In this document: piece by piece, positions 1 to 5,942 of the stretch
How the letters are laid out: the number at the start of each line of letters is the position of its first letter
Numbering within the stretch: the first letter of the stretch is position 1
Assembly: GCA_035470525.1 (NCBI GenBank)
Contig: DATIQT010000125.1
Coordinates: forward strand, 1 to 8,280
Reading direction: 5' to 3'
Length of the DNA stretch: 8,280 nt
DNA from: CALXSC01 sp035470525
Lineage (GTDB): Bacteria; Pseudomonadota; Alphaproteobacteria; Rickettsiales; UBA1997
Translations under genes and position numbers: made by a program
Notes under the pieces: model-generated
Told to the model about the DNA's origin: nothing
The model's database searches: none
What the model saw: only the letters and a program-made list of their open reading frames with translations

Positions 1-21
1 TAGCACAACTAAAAATAGATG

Positions 22-48
22 TTTGTGTGCTGATAAATCAGACACAAA
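22..48. other. Imperfect hairpin near the left edge
   Basis: TTTGTGT plus CTGAT (22-34, with G29 bulged) pairs with ATCAG plus ACACAAA (37-48), giving about 12 base pairs. A T-rich run (59-67) follows about ten bases downstream, so it could be a weak plus-strand terminator for a gene lying to the left. The gap before the T-run is too long for a textbook terminator. An open frame entering from the left ends with TAA at 54-56 but is not recognisable. Confidence 0.3.
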
Positions 49-125
49 ACACTTAATTATTTTTTTAATTTCGTAATTGGTTAAACGAGTATATTTTATA
101 GCTTAAATGTTTATTATTAATAAAT

Positions 126-142
126 ATACTTGTCAAGCTCCC
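126..142 (-). repeat. Terminal inverted repeat-like sequence (left)
   Basis: This 17-base sequence is an inverted, near-identical match to the IS end at 8144-8159. Nine contiguous bases (GACAAGTAT) and the flanking GGG and GCT blocks agree. It lies 19 bases beyond the stop codon of the orphan gene at 161-682. Confidence 0.5.
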
Positions 143-160
143 AACATAATATAGTCATTC

Positions 161-682
161 CTAAATTGTAGTAGATTGATTATGGTTATTTTTTGTTAAA
201 AATGTATTATCTTTTTCTTGCGTTCTTTTTAAATTTAGTTTACTAACAAAACCTTTTTTTGGTAATTCCAATTCTTTTTTATTTTCAAAAATTAAAATAG
301 TTTCTTTTAAACCTTTTTCTTTAGCTTTTTCAGCGATTTCTTGAAATATTAAAGTTAAATGTAATCTAGAAGGCTTAAATTCTAAAAATTTATCATATTC
401 TTCTTTATAATTAATACATTCTTTTTCTATAACATCAGAAGAAAAATTAAAATAAGAGAGTGGAGATTTTTCAGAATTTTTTTTATTTATAATTTTATTT
501 TTTTCTCCTTCTTTGATCTCATAGAATCTGAAACATTTTTTATTTACTGTTTGTCCAAATTCTTCTTTTTCATAATTAGATAAAATAATAGCATACTGTT
601 TTTGTGTATCTTTATCAGTAAAAACAACAGCCTCTTTTTCCTTATTGAGATAATTATTATTGTTTTTTGACTTTTCTTCCAT
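161..682 (-). CDS. Orphan hypothetical protein (173 aa)
   Basis: Not recognised. The product is a soluble, Lys/Glu/Asn-rich protein with no signal peptide or membrane segment. Its first ~15 residues and last ~20 residues are low-complexity and look disordered. The middle has mixed strand/helix character. A late stretch (HLTLIFQEIAEKAKEKG, then a hydrophobic strand and a GF pair) loosely resembles the helix-strand end of a GNAT acetyltransferase fold, but the resemblance is weak and no acetyl-CoA loop is evident. The frame is open upstream to a TTG at 737-739, but that TTG is the first half of a good TTGACA promoter box (-35) whose -10 lies inside the extended frame, so the ATG at 680-682 is the better start. 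There is no clear Shine-Dalgarno sequence. The gene stands alone, divergent from alr, and ends 19 bases from an IS-like terminus. Confidence 0.6.
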   Translation of the reverse strand: MEEKSKNNNNYLNKEKEAVVFTDKDTQKQYAIILSNYEKEEFGQTVNKKCFRFYEIKEGEKNKIINKKNSEKSPLSYFNFSSDVIEKECINYKEEYDKFLEFKPSRLHLTLIFQEIAEKAKEKGLKETILIFENKKELELPKKGFVSKLNLKRTQEKDNTFLTKNNHNQSTTI

Positions 683-710
683 ATTTAATTTTTTTATTAA
701 ACTAATTTTA

Positions 711-739
711 ACAATACTATATATTTCAAATGCTGTCAA
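711..739 (-). promoter_or_regulatory. Sigma-70-type promoter of the orphan gene
   Basis: On the minus strand a perfect -35 TTGACA (739-734) is followed after 17 bases by -10 TATTGT (716-711, four of six consensus bases). Transcription would begin near 704, leaving a leader of about 20 bases before the ATG at 682. This placement argues against translation from the TTG at 739. Confidence 0.5.
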
Positions 740-853
740 ATAATAATTTTTATTTATGTATTGAAATTAAAAGATTTAATAACTTATAATTAATATGGAT
801 ATAGTTTTTACTTATGTTTAGTCTATATAGTTAATTAAAAAATATTTATAAGA

Positions 854-881
854 TTGATTATTTTATAAAAAATAATAGAAT
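854..881 (+). promoter_or_regulatory. Candidate alr promoter
   Basis: TTGATT (854-859) and TAGAAT (876-881) are separated by 16 bases and end about 35 bases upstream of the alr ATG. The surrounding 683-916 intergenic region is almost pure A+T, so chance matches are likely. Confidence 0.33.
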
Positions 882-906
882 AATTTATAGATTATAAAAA
901 TCTATT

Positions 907-911
907 GGGAG
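907..911 (+). promoter_or_regulatory. Shine-Dalgarno site that sets the alr start
   Basis: GGGAG sits five bases upstream of the ATG at 917-919. The alternative TTG at 905-907 overlaps this site and has no upstream purine-rich site, so ATG 917 is preferred. Confidence 0.6.
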
Positions 912-916
912 ATTTA

Positions 917-2356
917 ATGGGAGAGGGTTTGAATATAAAGTTTGACTATGAGAGTTTAGTTTATAATTTTGAGTTATTAAGAAACATTACTGGCTATGTG
1001 GAAAATACGATACCAGTAGTTAAAGCTAATGCATATGGTGTTGGTGCAAATAATATTGTAAAAACTCTATTAAATTTAAAGGAACCGCAAAAAAAATATT
1101 GTGTTTATTCTGTAGATGAAGGTATTGAGTTAAGAAAAAACTTTCCTCAATTAGAAATATTTGTTTTGGGCGGTATTTTGAAAGGCGAAGAAGAATATTT
1201 TAAAAAGTATAAATTAATTCCTGTAGTAAATAGTTTTAATCAATTAAAATTATGCCAAAATAATGATATTAAAGATTTAGCTTTGCAATTTAATACTGGT
1301 TTAAATAGAAATGGTATCCAATTAAAAGAAATTTCAAAAGTTAGAAAGTTTATTGATGAAAATAAAATTAAAGTTTTGATGATTGTAAGTCATTTTGCAT
1401 GTGCTGATGATTTGGGAAGCCCAATAAATCAAGAACAAATAATAAATTTTGAAAAAATAGTAAAATATTTTCCAGAAAAGAATATTTTGAGAAGTATTTC
1501 TGCAAGCGACGGAGTTGTAAATTTTGAATTAGGTGAATTATGCAATACCTGTAGAGTAGGACTTGGTTTATATGGTTATTATAAAGGTTTTAAACCGATA
1601 TATTCAATATATTCTATAGTTAAATATGAAGGAAAAAATTTATATATGCCAATAGGTATTAACAATGGTTTAATGAGCGAATACAAAAAAGGTTATGTTT
1701 TTATTAATAATCAAAAAATAAAAATTAAAGAAATTTTAAATGGTAAAACAATTCTTGAAAGTGATGATAAAAATATTGAAAATGCTTCTATTGAAATTTT
1801 AGGTGAAAATATTTCAATGAAAGAATTTGGAGAAATGTCTGGAACTGATATAAGAGATATAGTTGCTAGATTAATTTCAAACGTTCAAGAAAAACAAAAA
1901 AATAGTGAAAATATTTACAGAATTAATGCAACAATAAAGAACAATGAATTTATTAGTTTTTACTCAACTATCATTGAAAAAAGAATAGTTGAAAAAGATG
2001 GTATTGTTGGGTACGGAGCAACCGAAAATGTAAAAAAAGGTGATAAATTAGCTACTTTTGCTGGCGGTTATTTAGATGGTTTGCCAAGATGTATCAGTGG
2101 AAAAAAATGTTTTGTTTATATTAAAAAAATTGATGGAAAATATGCTAAATGTGAAATTTTTGGCAAAATATCTATGGATCAAACTATTGTAAAAGTTGAT
2201 GAAAATGATTATAGAAATATTAAAATTGGAGCAAAGGTTATAATATTTGATAAAGAGCATTCAATAAAACAATTTGAAAAAGCTACAGGAAAAAGTAGAA
2301 ATGAGTTATTTTTTTATTTAAGTAAAAGCTCTAGGGTTAAATGTTTATGTTTTTAG
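917..2356 (+). CDS. alr: Alanine racemase with an additional degenerate C-terminal domain (479 aa)
   Basis: PLP-dependent interconversion of L- and D-alanine in the cytoplasm, supplying D-Ala for peptidoglycan. Numbering is from the ATG at 917. The N-terminal barrel (about 6-224) carries the PLP lysine K36 in VVKANAYGVGA, the TGLNR block with R131, and the CRVGLGLYGY strand. A full catalytic C-terminal domain occupies about 336-479, with catalytic-tyrosine motif VGYG (Y366), GYLDGLPR (384-391) and SMDQ (419-422). Between them, about 226-323, is a second stretch that follows the same domain plan (KPIYSIYSI, IGINNGL, GYVFIN, EILGENISMKEF, GT-RDIVARL) but lacks the VGYG block and the MDQ motif. 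This accounts for the length, since the family is usually about 360-370 aa. The frame is continuous, so no frameshift is involved. The 3' end overlaps the convergent orphan by 20 bp. The racemase call is firm; activity of this form is inferred from the intact second copy. Confidence 0.94.
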   Translation: MGEGLNIKFDYESLVYNFELLRNITGYVENTIPVVKANAYGVGANNIVKTLLNLKEPQKKYCVYSVDEGIELRKNFPQLEIFVLGGILKGEEEYFKKYKLIPVVNSFNQLKLCQNNDIKDLALQFNTGLNRNGIQLKEISKVRKFIDENKIKVLMIVSHFACADDLGSPINQEQIINFEKIVKYFPEKNILRSISASDGVVNFELGELCNTCRVGLGLYGYYKGFKPIYSIYSIVKYEGKNLYMPIGINNGLMSEYKKGYVFINNQKIKIKEILNGKTILESDDKNIENASIEILGENISMKEFGEMSGTDIRDIVARLISNVQEKQKNSENIYRINATIKNNEFISFYSTIIEKRIVEKDGIVGYGATENVKKGDKLATFAGGYLDGLPRCISGKKCFVYIKKIDGKYAKCEIFGKISMDQTIVKVDENDYRNIKIGAKVIIFDKEHSIKQFEKATGKSRNELFFYLSKSSRVKCLCF

Positions 2357-3245
2357 AAACTTCTTTAGATCTTTCCTTTAAAACTTTCTCTTTCCAAGTT
2401 TTAAGTTTATTTGAATTTCTTTTAATTGAATTTATTTCAATTTTTTTATTAATCCTTTCTTCATGTTTTTGGTTTTCTTCTTTAATAATTTTTTCTAAAT
2501 TTGGTTTTATAATGGTATTTTTATCTTTTAATTCCTTATTTATATTTTCTGTTAATGCTTTGTTATTCACAAATTCTTTATTTTCATTTTGTATTTGACT
2601 ATCAACTTCTAAATTTGTTTGTTGTTTTGTAAAAATATTTTTGTTTTCTTCTTTTTCTTTGTTATCTCTCTTTATATCTTTAATATTAATATCTTCTTTT
2701 TCACGTTTAATATTGACATCTTGCTTTTCACCTTTAATAAGATTAGTTATTTTATTTAGAGATGTTTTAATAATTTTTAATAATGTTTCGTTAATTGGTG
2801 TTTTTAAAAAATCCATCTTAAATAAAGGTTGTCCCAAAATACCATTTTCTTTAGAAATTTCATTAAATGCATTTTCTATTATTTTAATACCTTCTAATTT
2901 TTCCTGTTTTTTAATAGTTTTTAAAAAACTATTTTTAAATATTGTTATTGTTGGGTTTGTTGTTTTAAAACCATTTAAAAGATTATTTTTTGTTTTTTTA
3001 GGGATTGTGCTATCTACTAGTAAACACATCATGGACATTATTTCCATTCTTTCTTCTATTTTAAGTTTTAATTTATCTTTCTTAACAAAATCATTTAAGA
3101 ATTCTTTATTTAATTTCACTATAGTTATTGTTTTTTCTTTTTCTTTTGTTGACTCTGCCCATATTTTACAAAGTTTCGCCTGCGCATGCATTTTAAACAA
3201 TTTCAATTTTTCTTCTTTCTGTAGATTTTGTATATTTGTAAACAT
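2337..3245 (-). CDS. Lysine-rich orphan protein coupled to holA (302 aa)
   Basis: Not recognised. Residues 1-170 look helical and reasonably ordered, with a mixed hydrophobic/charged composition and a Cys/Met-rich segment around 66-77. From about 171 on, the protein is extremely Lys/Glu/Asn-rich and probably disordered or coiled-coil, with a short near-repeat (DVNIKREKE / DINIKDIKR, about 176-193). It has no signal peptide or membrane segment. The start ATG (3243-3245) shares its A with the holA TAA stop (TAATG), with an AAAGGA site inside the holA end, so translational coupling is likely. The tail overlaps the convergent alr by 20 bp. Poly-A-rich codons give long hydrophobic frames on the opposite strand, which I take as shadows. 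The coding call rests on the long open frame, the coupling and a coherent charged composition. The function is unknown, and a basic nucleic-acid or replication partner role is only a guess. Confidence 0.7.
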   Translation of the reverse strand: MFTNIQNLQKEEKLKLFKMHAQAKLCKIWAESTKEKEKTITIVKLNKEFLNDFVKKDKLKLKIEERMEIMSMMCLLVDSTIPKKTKNNLLNGFKTTNPTITIFKNSFLKTIKKQEKLEGIKIIENAFNEISKENGILGQPLFKMDFLKTPINETLLKIIKTSLNKITNLIKGEKQDVNIKREKEDINIKDIKRDNKEKEENKNIFTKQQTNLEVDSQIQNENKEFVNNKALTENINKELKDKNTIIKPNLEKIIKEENQKHEERINKKIEINSIKRNSNKLKTWKEKVLKERSKEVSKNINI

Positions 3246-4207
3246 TAAATAATTTTTCCTTTTAATTTACATTCTTCATTTAATAAAATAAACAAAACAC
3301 TGTCAATATCATTCATAGATAATTTGTGTAAATGTTGTGCTAAAATTGGTTTTTGCTTCCAAAAAATATTCTCTTTTGTAGCAAGTTGTTCAAAACTAAT
3401 ACCATTTTGTAATTGATATTTATACAATTGTAATTTCATAAAATAATTGATTGCAGTTCTTACAATCATTACTAGAAAAACACCTTCTGAATATAAATTT
3501 TGTAGCTCTTTGAAAGCCATATCAAAATTTAATGAAGCAAAACCATTAACAAAATCATTTAAATCAGCCTCCGAATTATCTTGGATACAAGCTTTTACAT
3601 CTTCAAGAGTTAAATTTTTATCATTATCTTTATATATAATTAATTTTTCTAATTCACTTAAAATAACCAATCTATCACCACCAAAACTTTCAACAAGATA
3701 CTTCACCACATCTGAATTATATTTAAATCCATTTTCTCTTAATTTTACATTTACTATTTGTATTATTGTATTGGAATCATCTTTATAGCAAGGAATACCT
3801 GCAAAATATTGATTATAATCAGCAAATTTCTTTAAAGTTGATTTACTATCTAGGTCATCAGATGTTATAATTATAAAATTCTCTGTATTTTGTGGTTTTG
3901 AAAAAATCTCTTCTAAAAGTTTTGAAACTGAATTTTCTGCATCTTCAATTAAAATAACTTTTTTATCAGTAGAAAATAAAGATGATGATTGATATTCATC
4001 TGACAATACGTTTGGTTTTTCTTTTATAGTTGAATGTGAAAGAGTAATTAATGATAAACTATTTTTGTAATCTGGCAATACTTTTTGTAAAATTTCATTT
4101 TTTCTAATTGAAATTAATCCTGTATCTGGTCCATAAATCACCACACCTCTAAGACTACTATCAAAAGTCTTTATAAATTCATCAATTTTATTTGATTGTA
4201 TTTTCAT
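3245..4207 (-). CDS. holA: DNA polymerase III delta subunit (320 aa)
   Basis: The clamp-loader subunit that opens the beta sliding clamp, acting with DnaX and HolB in the replisome. The N-terminal AAA+-like domain begins with the family's VVIYGPDTGLISIRKNEI block (about 22-39). As is usual for delta, there is no functional Walker A GKT/S. The SSLFSTDKKVILIEDAE segment (about 75-91) and the lid with SFGGDRLVILSELEKL (about 174-189) are typical. The collar domain runs to the end and closes with the characteristic L-x-x-E-x-K-L-K-G stretch. The length is slightly below the usual ~330-345. The gene is divergent from the TrcR-like gene, with 120 bp between their starts. No strong Shine-Dalgarno site precedes the start, only a weak AGGA about 19 bases away. 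It overlaps the downstream orphan by one base. The lptE gene that often precedes holA in Gram-negatives is not present here. Confidence 0.93.
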   Translation of the reverse strand: MKIQSNKIDEFIKTFDSSLRGVVIYGPDTGLISIRKNEILQKVLPDYKNSLSLITLSHSTIKEKPNVLSDEYQSSSLFSTDKKVILIEDAENSVSKLLEEIFSKPQNTENFIIITSDDLDSKSTLKKFADYNQYFAGIPCYKDDSNTIIQIVNVKLRENGFKYNSDVVKYLVESFGGDRLVILSELEKLIIYKDNDKNLTLEDVKACIQDNSEADLNDFVNGFASLNFDMAFKELQNLYSEGVFLVMIVRTAINYFMKLQLYKYQLQNGISFEQLATKENIFWKQKPILAQHLHKLSMNDIDSVLFILLNEECKLKGKII

Positions 4208-4234
4208 TTTTTTTTATACTCTTTTATCCTCATA

Positions 4235-4262
4235 AAGATATATATTTTTTTTAAAGTTTCAA
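4235..4262 (-). promoter_or_regulatory. Weak candidate holA promoter
   Basis: On the minus strand TTGAAA (4262-4257) is followed after 16 bases by TATCTT (4240-4235). The match is modest and lies in an A+T-only context. It would leave a leader of about 20 bases before the holA ATG. Confidence 0.25.
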
Positions 4263-4270
4263 TAATTTTA

Positions 4271-4298
4271 TTGACTTAAATTTTATTAGTGCTATTTT
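4271..4298 (+). promoter_or_regulatory. Candidate promoter of the trcR-rplY pair
   Basis: TTGACT (4271-4276, five of six consensus bases) and TATTTT (4293-4298, five of six) are separated by 16 bases and end 29 bases upstream of the trcR ATG. This is the best match in the 120-bp divergent region. Confidence 0.45.
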
Positions 4299-4327
4299 AC
4301 TAGAAAGTTATTGATTTATATATAGAT

Positions 4328-4876
4328 ATGAGTGTAAGTGGAAGTAAATTACCTTTAATGAGGAAGGCTGCTGCGGTTTGGTTAGTTGATAATACCGCTT
4401 TAACATTTGAGCAAATTGCTGATTTTTGTGGAATGCATGAATTAGAAATTCAAGGTATAGCTGATGGAGAAGTTGCTGGTGGTATCGTTGCTCAGAGTCC
4501 AATTGATAATGATCAGTTAACAAAAGAAATGATTGTTGCTTGTGAGAAAAATCCAAATAAAAGATTGGAACTAAAAGAGCAAATAGTAGATGAATTGGAT
4601 ATTACAACGAAGAAAAAAGGTAAATATACTCCTATAGCTAGAAGAGGGGATAAACCAAGTGCTATAGCATATTTATTGAAATATTATCCAGATATTACAG
4701 ACACTCAAATAAGAAAATTAATTGGAACAACCACAACAATGATTAATTCAATTAAAGAAAGAACACACTGGAATATAAAAGAAATAACACCAAGAGATCC
4801 TGTTTTATTAGGACTTTGTAGCCAATCACTTTTCAATCAAGTAATTGACGAAGTTAAAAAAACTTCAAAGAAATAA
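4328..4876 (+). CDS. trcR: TrcR-like cell-cycle transcriptional regulator, DUF1013 family (182 aa)
   Basis: A cytoplasmic DNA-binding protein of the DUF1013 family, found in Alphaproteobacteria and called TrcR in Caulobacter, where it is linked to cell-cycle transcription. Two helix-turn-helix-like segments are visible: residues 13-48 (KAAAVWLVDNTALTFEQIADF, then CGMHELEIQGIADGE) and about 107-149 (GDKPSAIAYLLKYYPDITDTQ, then IRKLIGTTTTMINSIKERTHWN). A basic linker with KKKGKYTPIARRGD joins them. The C-terminus (LLGLCSQSLFNQVIDEV) matches the family's closing helix. Length is near the short end of the family, without the extra C-terminal tail of many free-living species. There is no obvious Shine-Dalgarno sequence, and the leader from the candidate promoter is short. 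It is followed after 53 bp by rplY, probably as one transcript. The target genes cannot be told from here. Confidence 0.88.
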   Translation: MSVSGSKLPLMRKAAAVWLVDNTALTFEQIADFCGMHELEIQGIADGEVAGGIVAQSPIDNDQLTKEMIVACEKNPNKRLELKEQIVDELDITTKKKGKYTPIARRGDKPSAIAYLLKYYPDITDTQIRKLIGTTTTMINSIKERTHWNIKEITPRDPVLLGLCSQSLFNQVIDEVKKTSKK

Positions 4877-4889
4877 TAAAATAGTTTAA

Positions 4890-4900
4890 GCCAATTTGGC
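4890..4900. repeat. Short perfect inverted repeat in the trcR-rplY gap
   Basis: GCCAATTTGGC is a five-base-pair inverted repeat around a central T. No T-run follows, so it is unlikely to terminate transcription. It could be a small RNA hairpin or a protein site, and its role is unknown. Confidence 0.3.
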
Positions 4901-4929
4901 ATTATTAATAAAAAATGTGAGAGTAGAAA

Positions 4930-5601
4930 ATGGTTAATTTTTTAACTTTAAATGGTAGCATTAGAAATGACTTAGGTTCAGCTAATACTAGAAGACTTAG
5001 AAAAGAGGATAAAATCCCAGCTGTTATTTATGGAAATAATGGTAATGAAAATATTTATTTTTCAGTTTTAAAAAAAGATTTTGAAAAAGAATATTTAAAA
5101 ACTAATATACAATTAAAACCAATTGAATTGGATCTTGATGGAAAAAAATATAAAGTTTTAGTTTATCAAATAGATTTAGATCCAGTTACAGATATGCCAA
5201 GACATGTTGATTTTGTTAATTTAGAAGGTAAGAAAGAATTAAAAGTATGTATACCTGTAAATTACACTGGTTCAGATAAAGCACCCGGTATTAAAAAAGG
5301 TGGTTTCTTAAATATTTTGAAAAGAAAAATCGAATGTTTTTGTACATTAGAAAACATACCAAGTTCAATAGAAGTTGATGTTAGTAAAATGCACATTGGT
5401 TCAAAAGTTAAAATCAACGATATTACTTTACCAAACAATGTAAAAGCTACTGAAAAATCAAATTTTGATATTTGTAGTATAACTGGTAGAGGTAAATCAA
5501 CTGATGAAGCAACTCCTGCTGCAGCTGCGGCAACTGCTGCAACTCCTGCCGCTGGAGCAACAACTCCTGCTACAACTACAGCAGAACCTGCTAAAAAGTA
5601 A
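4930..5601 (+). CDS. rplY: 50S ribosomal protein L25/general stress protein CTC (223 aa)
   Basis: Binds 5S rRNA in the large ribosomal subunit. It is the long, two-domain CTC/TL5 form. The N-terminal L25 domain (about 1-97) shows NTRRLRKEDKIPAVIYG (19-35) and the DPVTDMPRHVDF signature (84-95). The beta-rich C-terminal TL5 domain (about 100-187) shows the PGIKKGG loop, ENIPSSIEVDV and IGSKVKINDITLP. A tail from about 190 to 223 is built of Ala, Thr and Pro and is presumably disordered. Its DNA contains three copies of an 11-base unit close to GCAACTCCTGC (5509-5519, 5539-5549, 5560-5570) and is visibly richer in G+C than the surroundings. GAGAG at 4919-4923, six bases before the ATG, serves as ribosome binding site. 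In many bacteria pth follows this gene; here a terminator and a palindromic element follow instead. Confidence 0.95.
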   Translation: MVNFLTLNGSIRNDLGSANTRRLRKEDKIPAVIYGNNGNENIYFSVLKKDFEKEYLKTNIQLKPIELDLDGKKYKVLVYQIDLDPVTDMPRHVDFVNLEGKKELKVCIPVNYTGSDKAPGIKKGGFLNILKRKIECFCTLENIPSSIEVDVSKMHIGSKVKINDITLPNNVKATEKSNFDICSITGRGKSTDEATPAAAAATAATPAAGATTPATTTAEPAKK

Positions 5602-5642
5602 AATATTGATTTACTAGTTTTGTTGGTAGTTTAGATCTATAA

Positions 5643-5685
5643 AAATTGCCTATGAAATAATTTTTCATAGGCAATTTATATTTTA
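5643..5685. terminator. Bidirectional hairpin terminator
   Basis: A perfect 15-bp stem (5643-5657 with 5663-5677, core TTGCCTATGAAA) closes a five-base loop. On the plus strand T-rich sequence follows (to about 5685), ending the trcR-rplY transcript. On the minus strand the complement gives a run of Us as well, so it could stop transcripts arriving from the ABC permease gene after they cross the palindromic element. Confidence 0.85.
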
Positions 5686-5699
5686 TAGAGATAATATAG

Positions 5700-5918
5700 T
5701 AGACCTCCTGCAAATATAGTCAAACAACTTTCACTTAACCACCAACTAAACCTAACTTTTGCAAAAATATACTTTGTCGCTTTAAAATTTTATTGTCTCA
5801 CTGTATTAAGTTATACGCTATCGCAATAAAATTTTAAATCTCCTCGTATATTTTTGCAAAAGTTAGGTTTAGTTGGTGGTTAAGTGAAAGTTGTTTGACT
5901 ATATTTGCAGGAGGTCTA
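5700..5918. mobile_element. 219-bp perfect-armed palindromic element (MITE-like), TA-flanked
   Basis: Arms 5700-5772 and 5846-5918 are exact reverse complements over 73 bases. Inside them lie an unpaired 8/7-base stretch, a second exact 15-bp inverted repeat (5781-5795 with 5824-5838) and a 28-base apical loop (5796-5823). Each end reads TAGACCTCCTGC inward. The outermost TA on both sides fits a duplicated TA target, as made by IS630/Tc1-mariner elements. Some IS5 subgroups also duplicate 2-4 bases, so the parent family is open. No transposase is encoded and no open frame is convincing, so it would need to be moved in trans. It sits between the rplY terminator and the permease stop, 24 bases from the latter, and fills most of the 341-bp gene-free stretch 5602-5942. 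The inverted repeat is directly seen; mobility is inferred. Confidence 0.8.
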
Positions 5919-5942
5919 ATGATTTATGTAACAGAAAAATAT

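Larger units (their letters stand above)
1..142. mobile_element. Possible end of an insertion sequence extending left of the window
   Basis: Seen: the complement of 126-142 reads GGGAGCTTGACAAGTAT, which matches GGGGCTAGACAAGTAT at 8144-8159 except for one extra base and one substitution. Read from its GGG end it points left, so the body of the element would lie at positions below 126 and outside the window. Inference: this is the terminal inverted repeat of a second, related IS copy or a decayed remnant. No transposase coding is recognisable in the 125 visible bases on either strand, and stop codons are frequent, so it could also be an isolated terminus. Confidence 0.4.

Noticed and set aside
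905..916. Upstream TTG start for alr adding four residues.
   Set aside because: The TTG overlaps the GGGAG Shine-Dalgarno site that is correctly spaced for ATG 917.
1592..1921. The extra Alr segment as a Rickettsia palindromic element-type in-frame insertion or a frameshift artefact.
   Set aside because: It is longer than those insertions usually are, follows the order of the Alr C-terminal domain itself, and shows no palindromic DNA. The frame is continuous throughout.
2341..3252. Long hydrophobic plus-strand open frames (2341-2598 and 2641-3252) resembling membrane proteins.
   Set aside because: They lie opposite a Lys/Glu/Asn-rich gene; A-rich codons read backwards give Phe/Leu/Ser/Ile. 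They have no ribosome sites or recognisable motifs, while the minus-strand frame is coupled to holA.
3447..3788. Plus-strand open frame inside holA.
   Set aside because: Shadow of a firmly identified gene, with no motif or start signal.
4308..4556. Minus-strand frame opposite the start of trcR, Gln/His/Leu-rich.
   Set aside because: It is antisense to a clear DUF1013 gene and its composition is that of a reverse-complement shadow.
4890..4900. GCCAATTTGGC as a terminator between trcR and rplY.
   Set aside because: The stem is only five base pairs and no T-run follows. The two genes are close enough to share a transcript.
5700..5918. The palindrome as a CRISPR unit or structured regulatory RNA.
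   Set aside because: There is only one inverted pair, with no regularly spaced direct repeats. The TA flanks and near-perfect symmetry fit a mobile element better.
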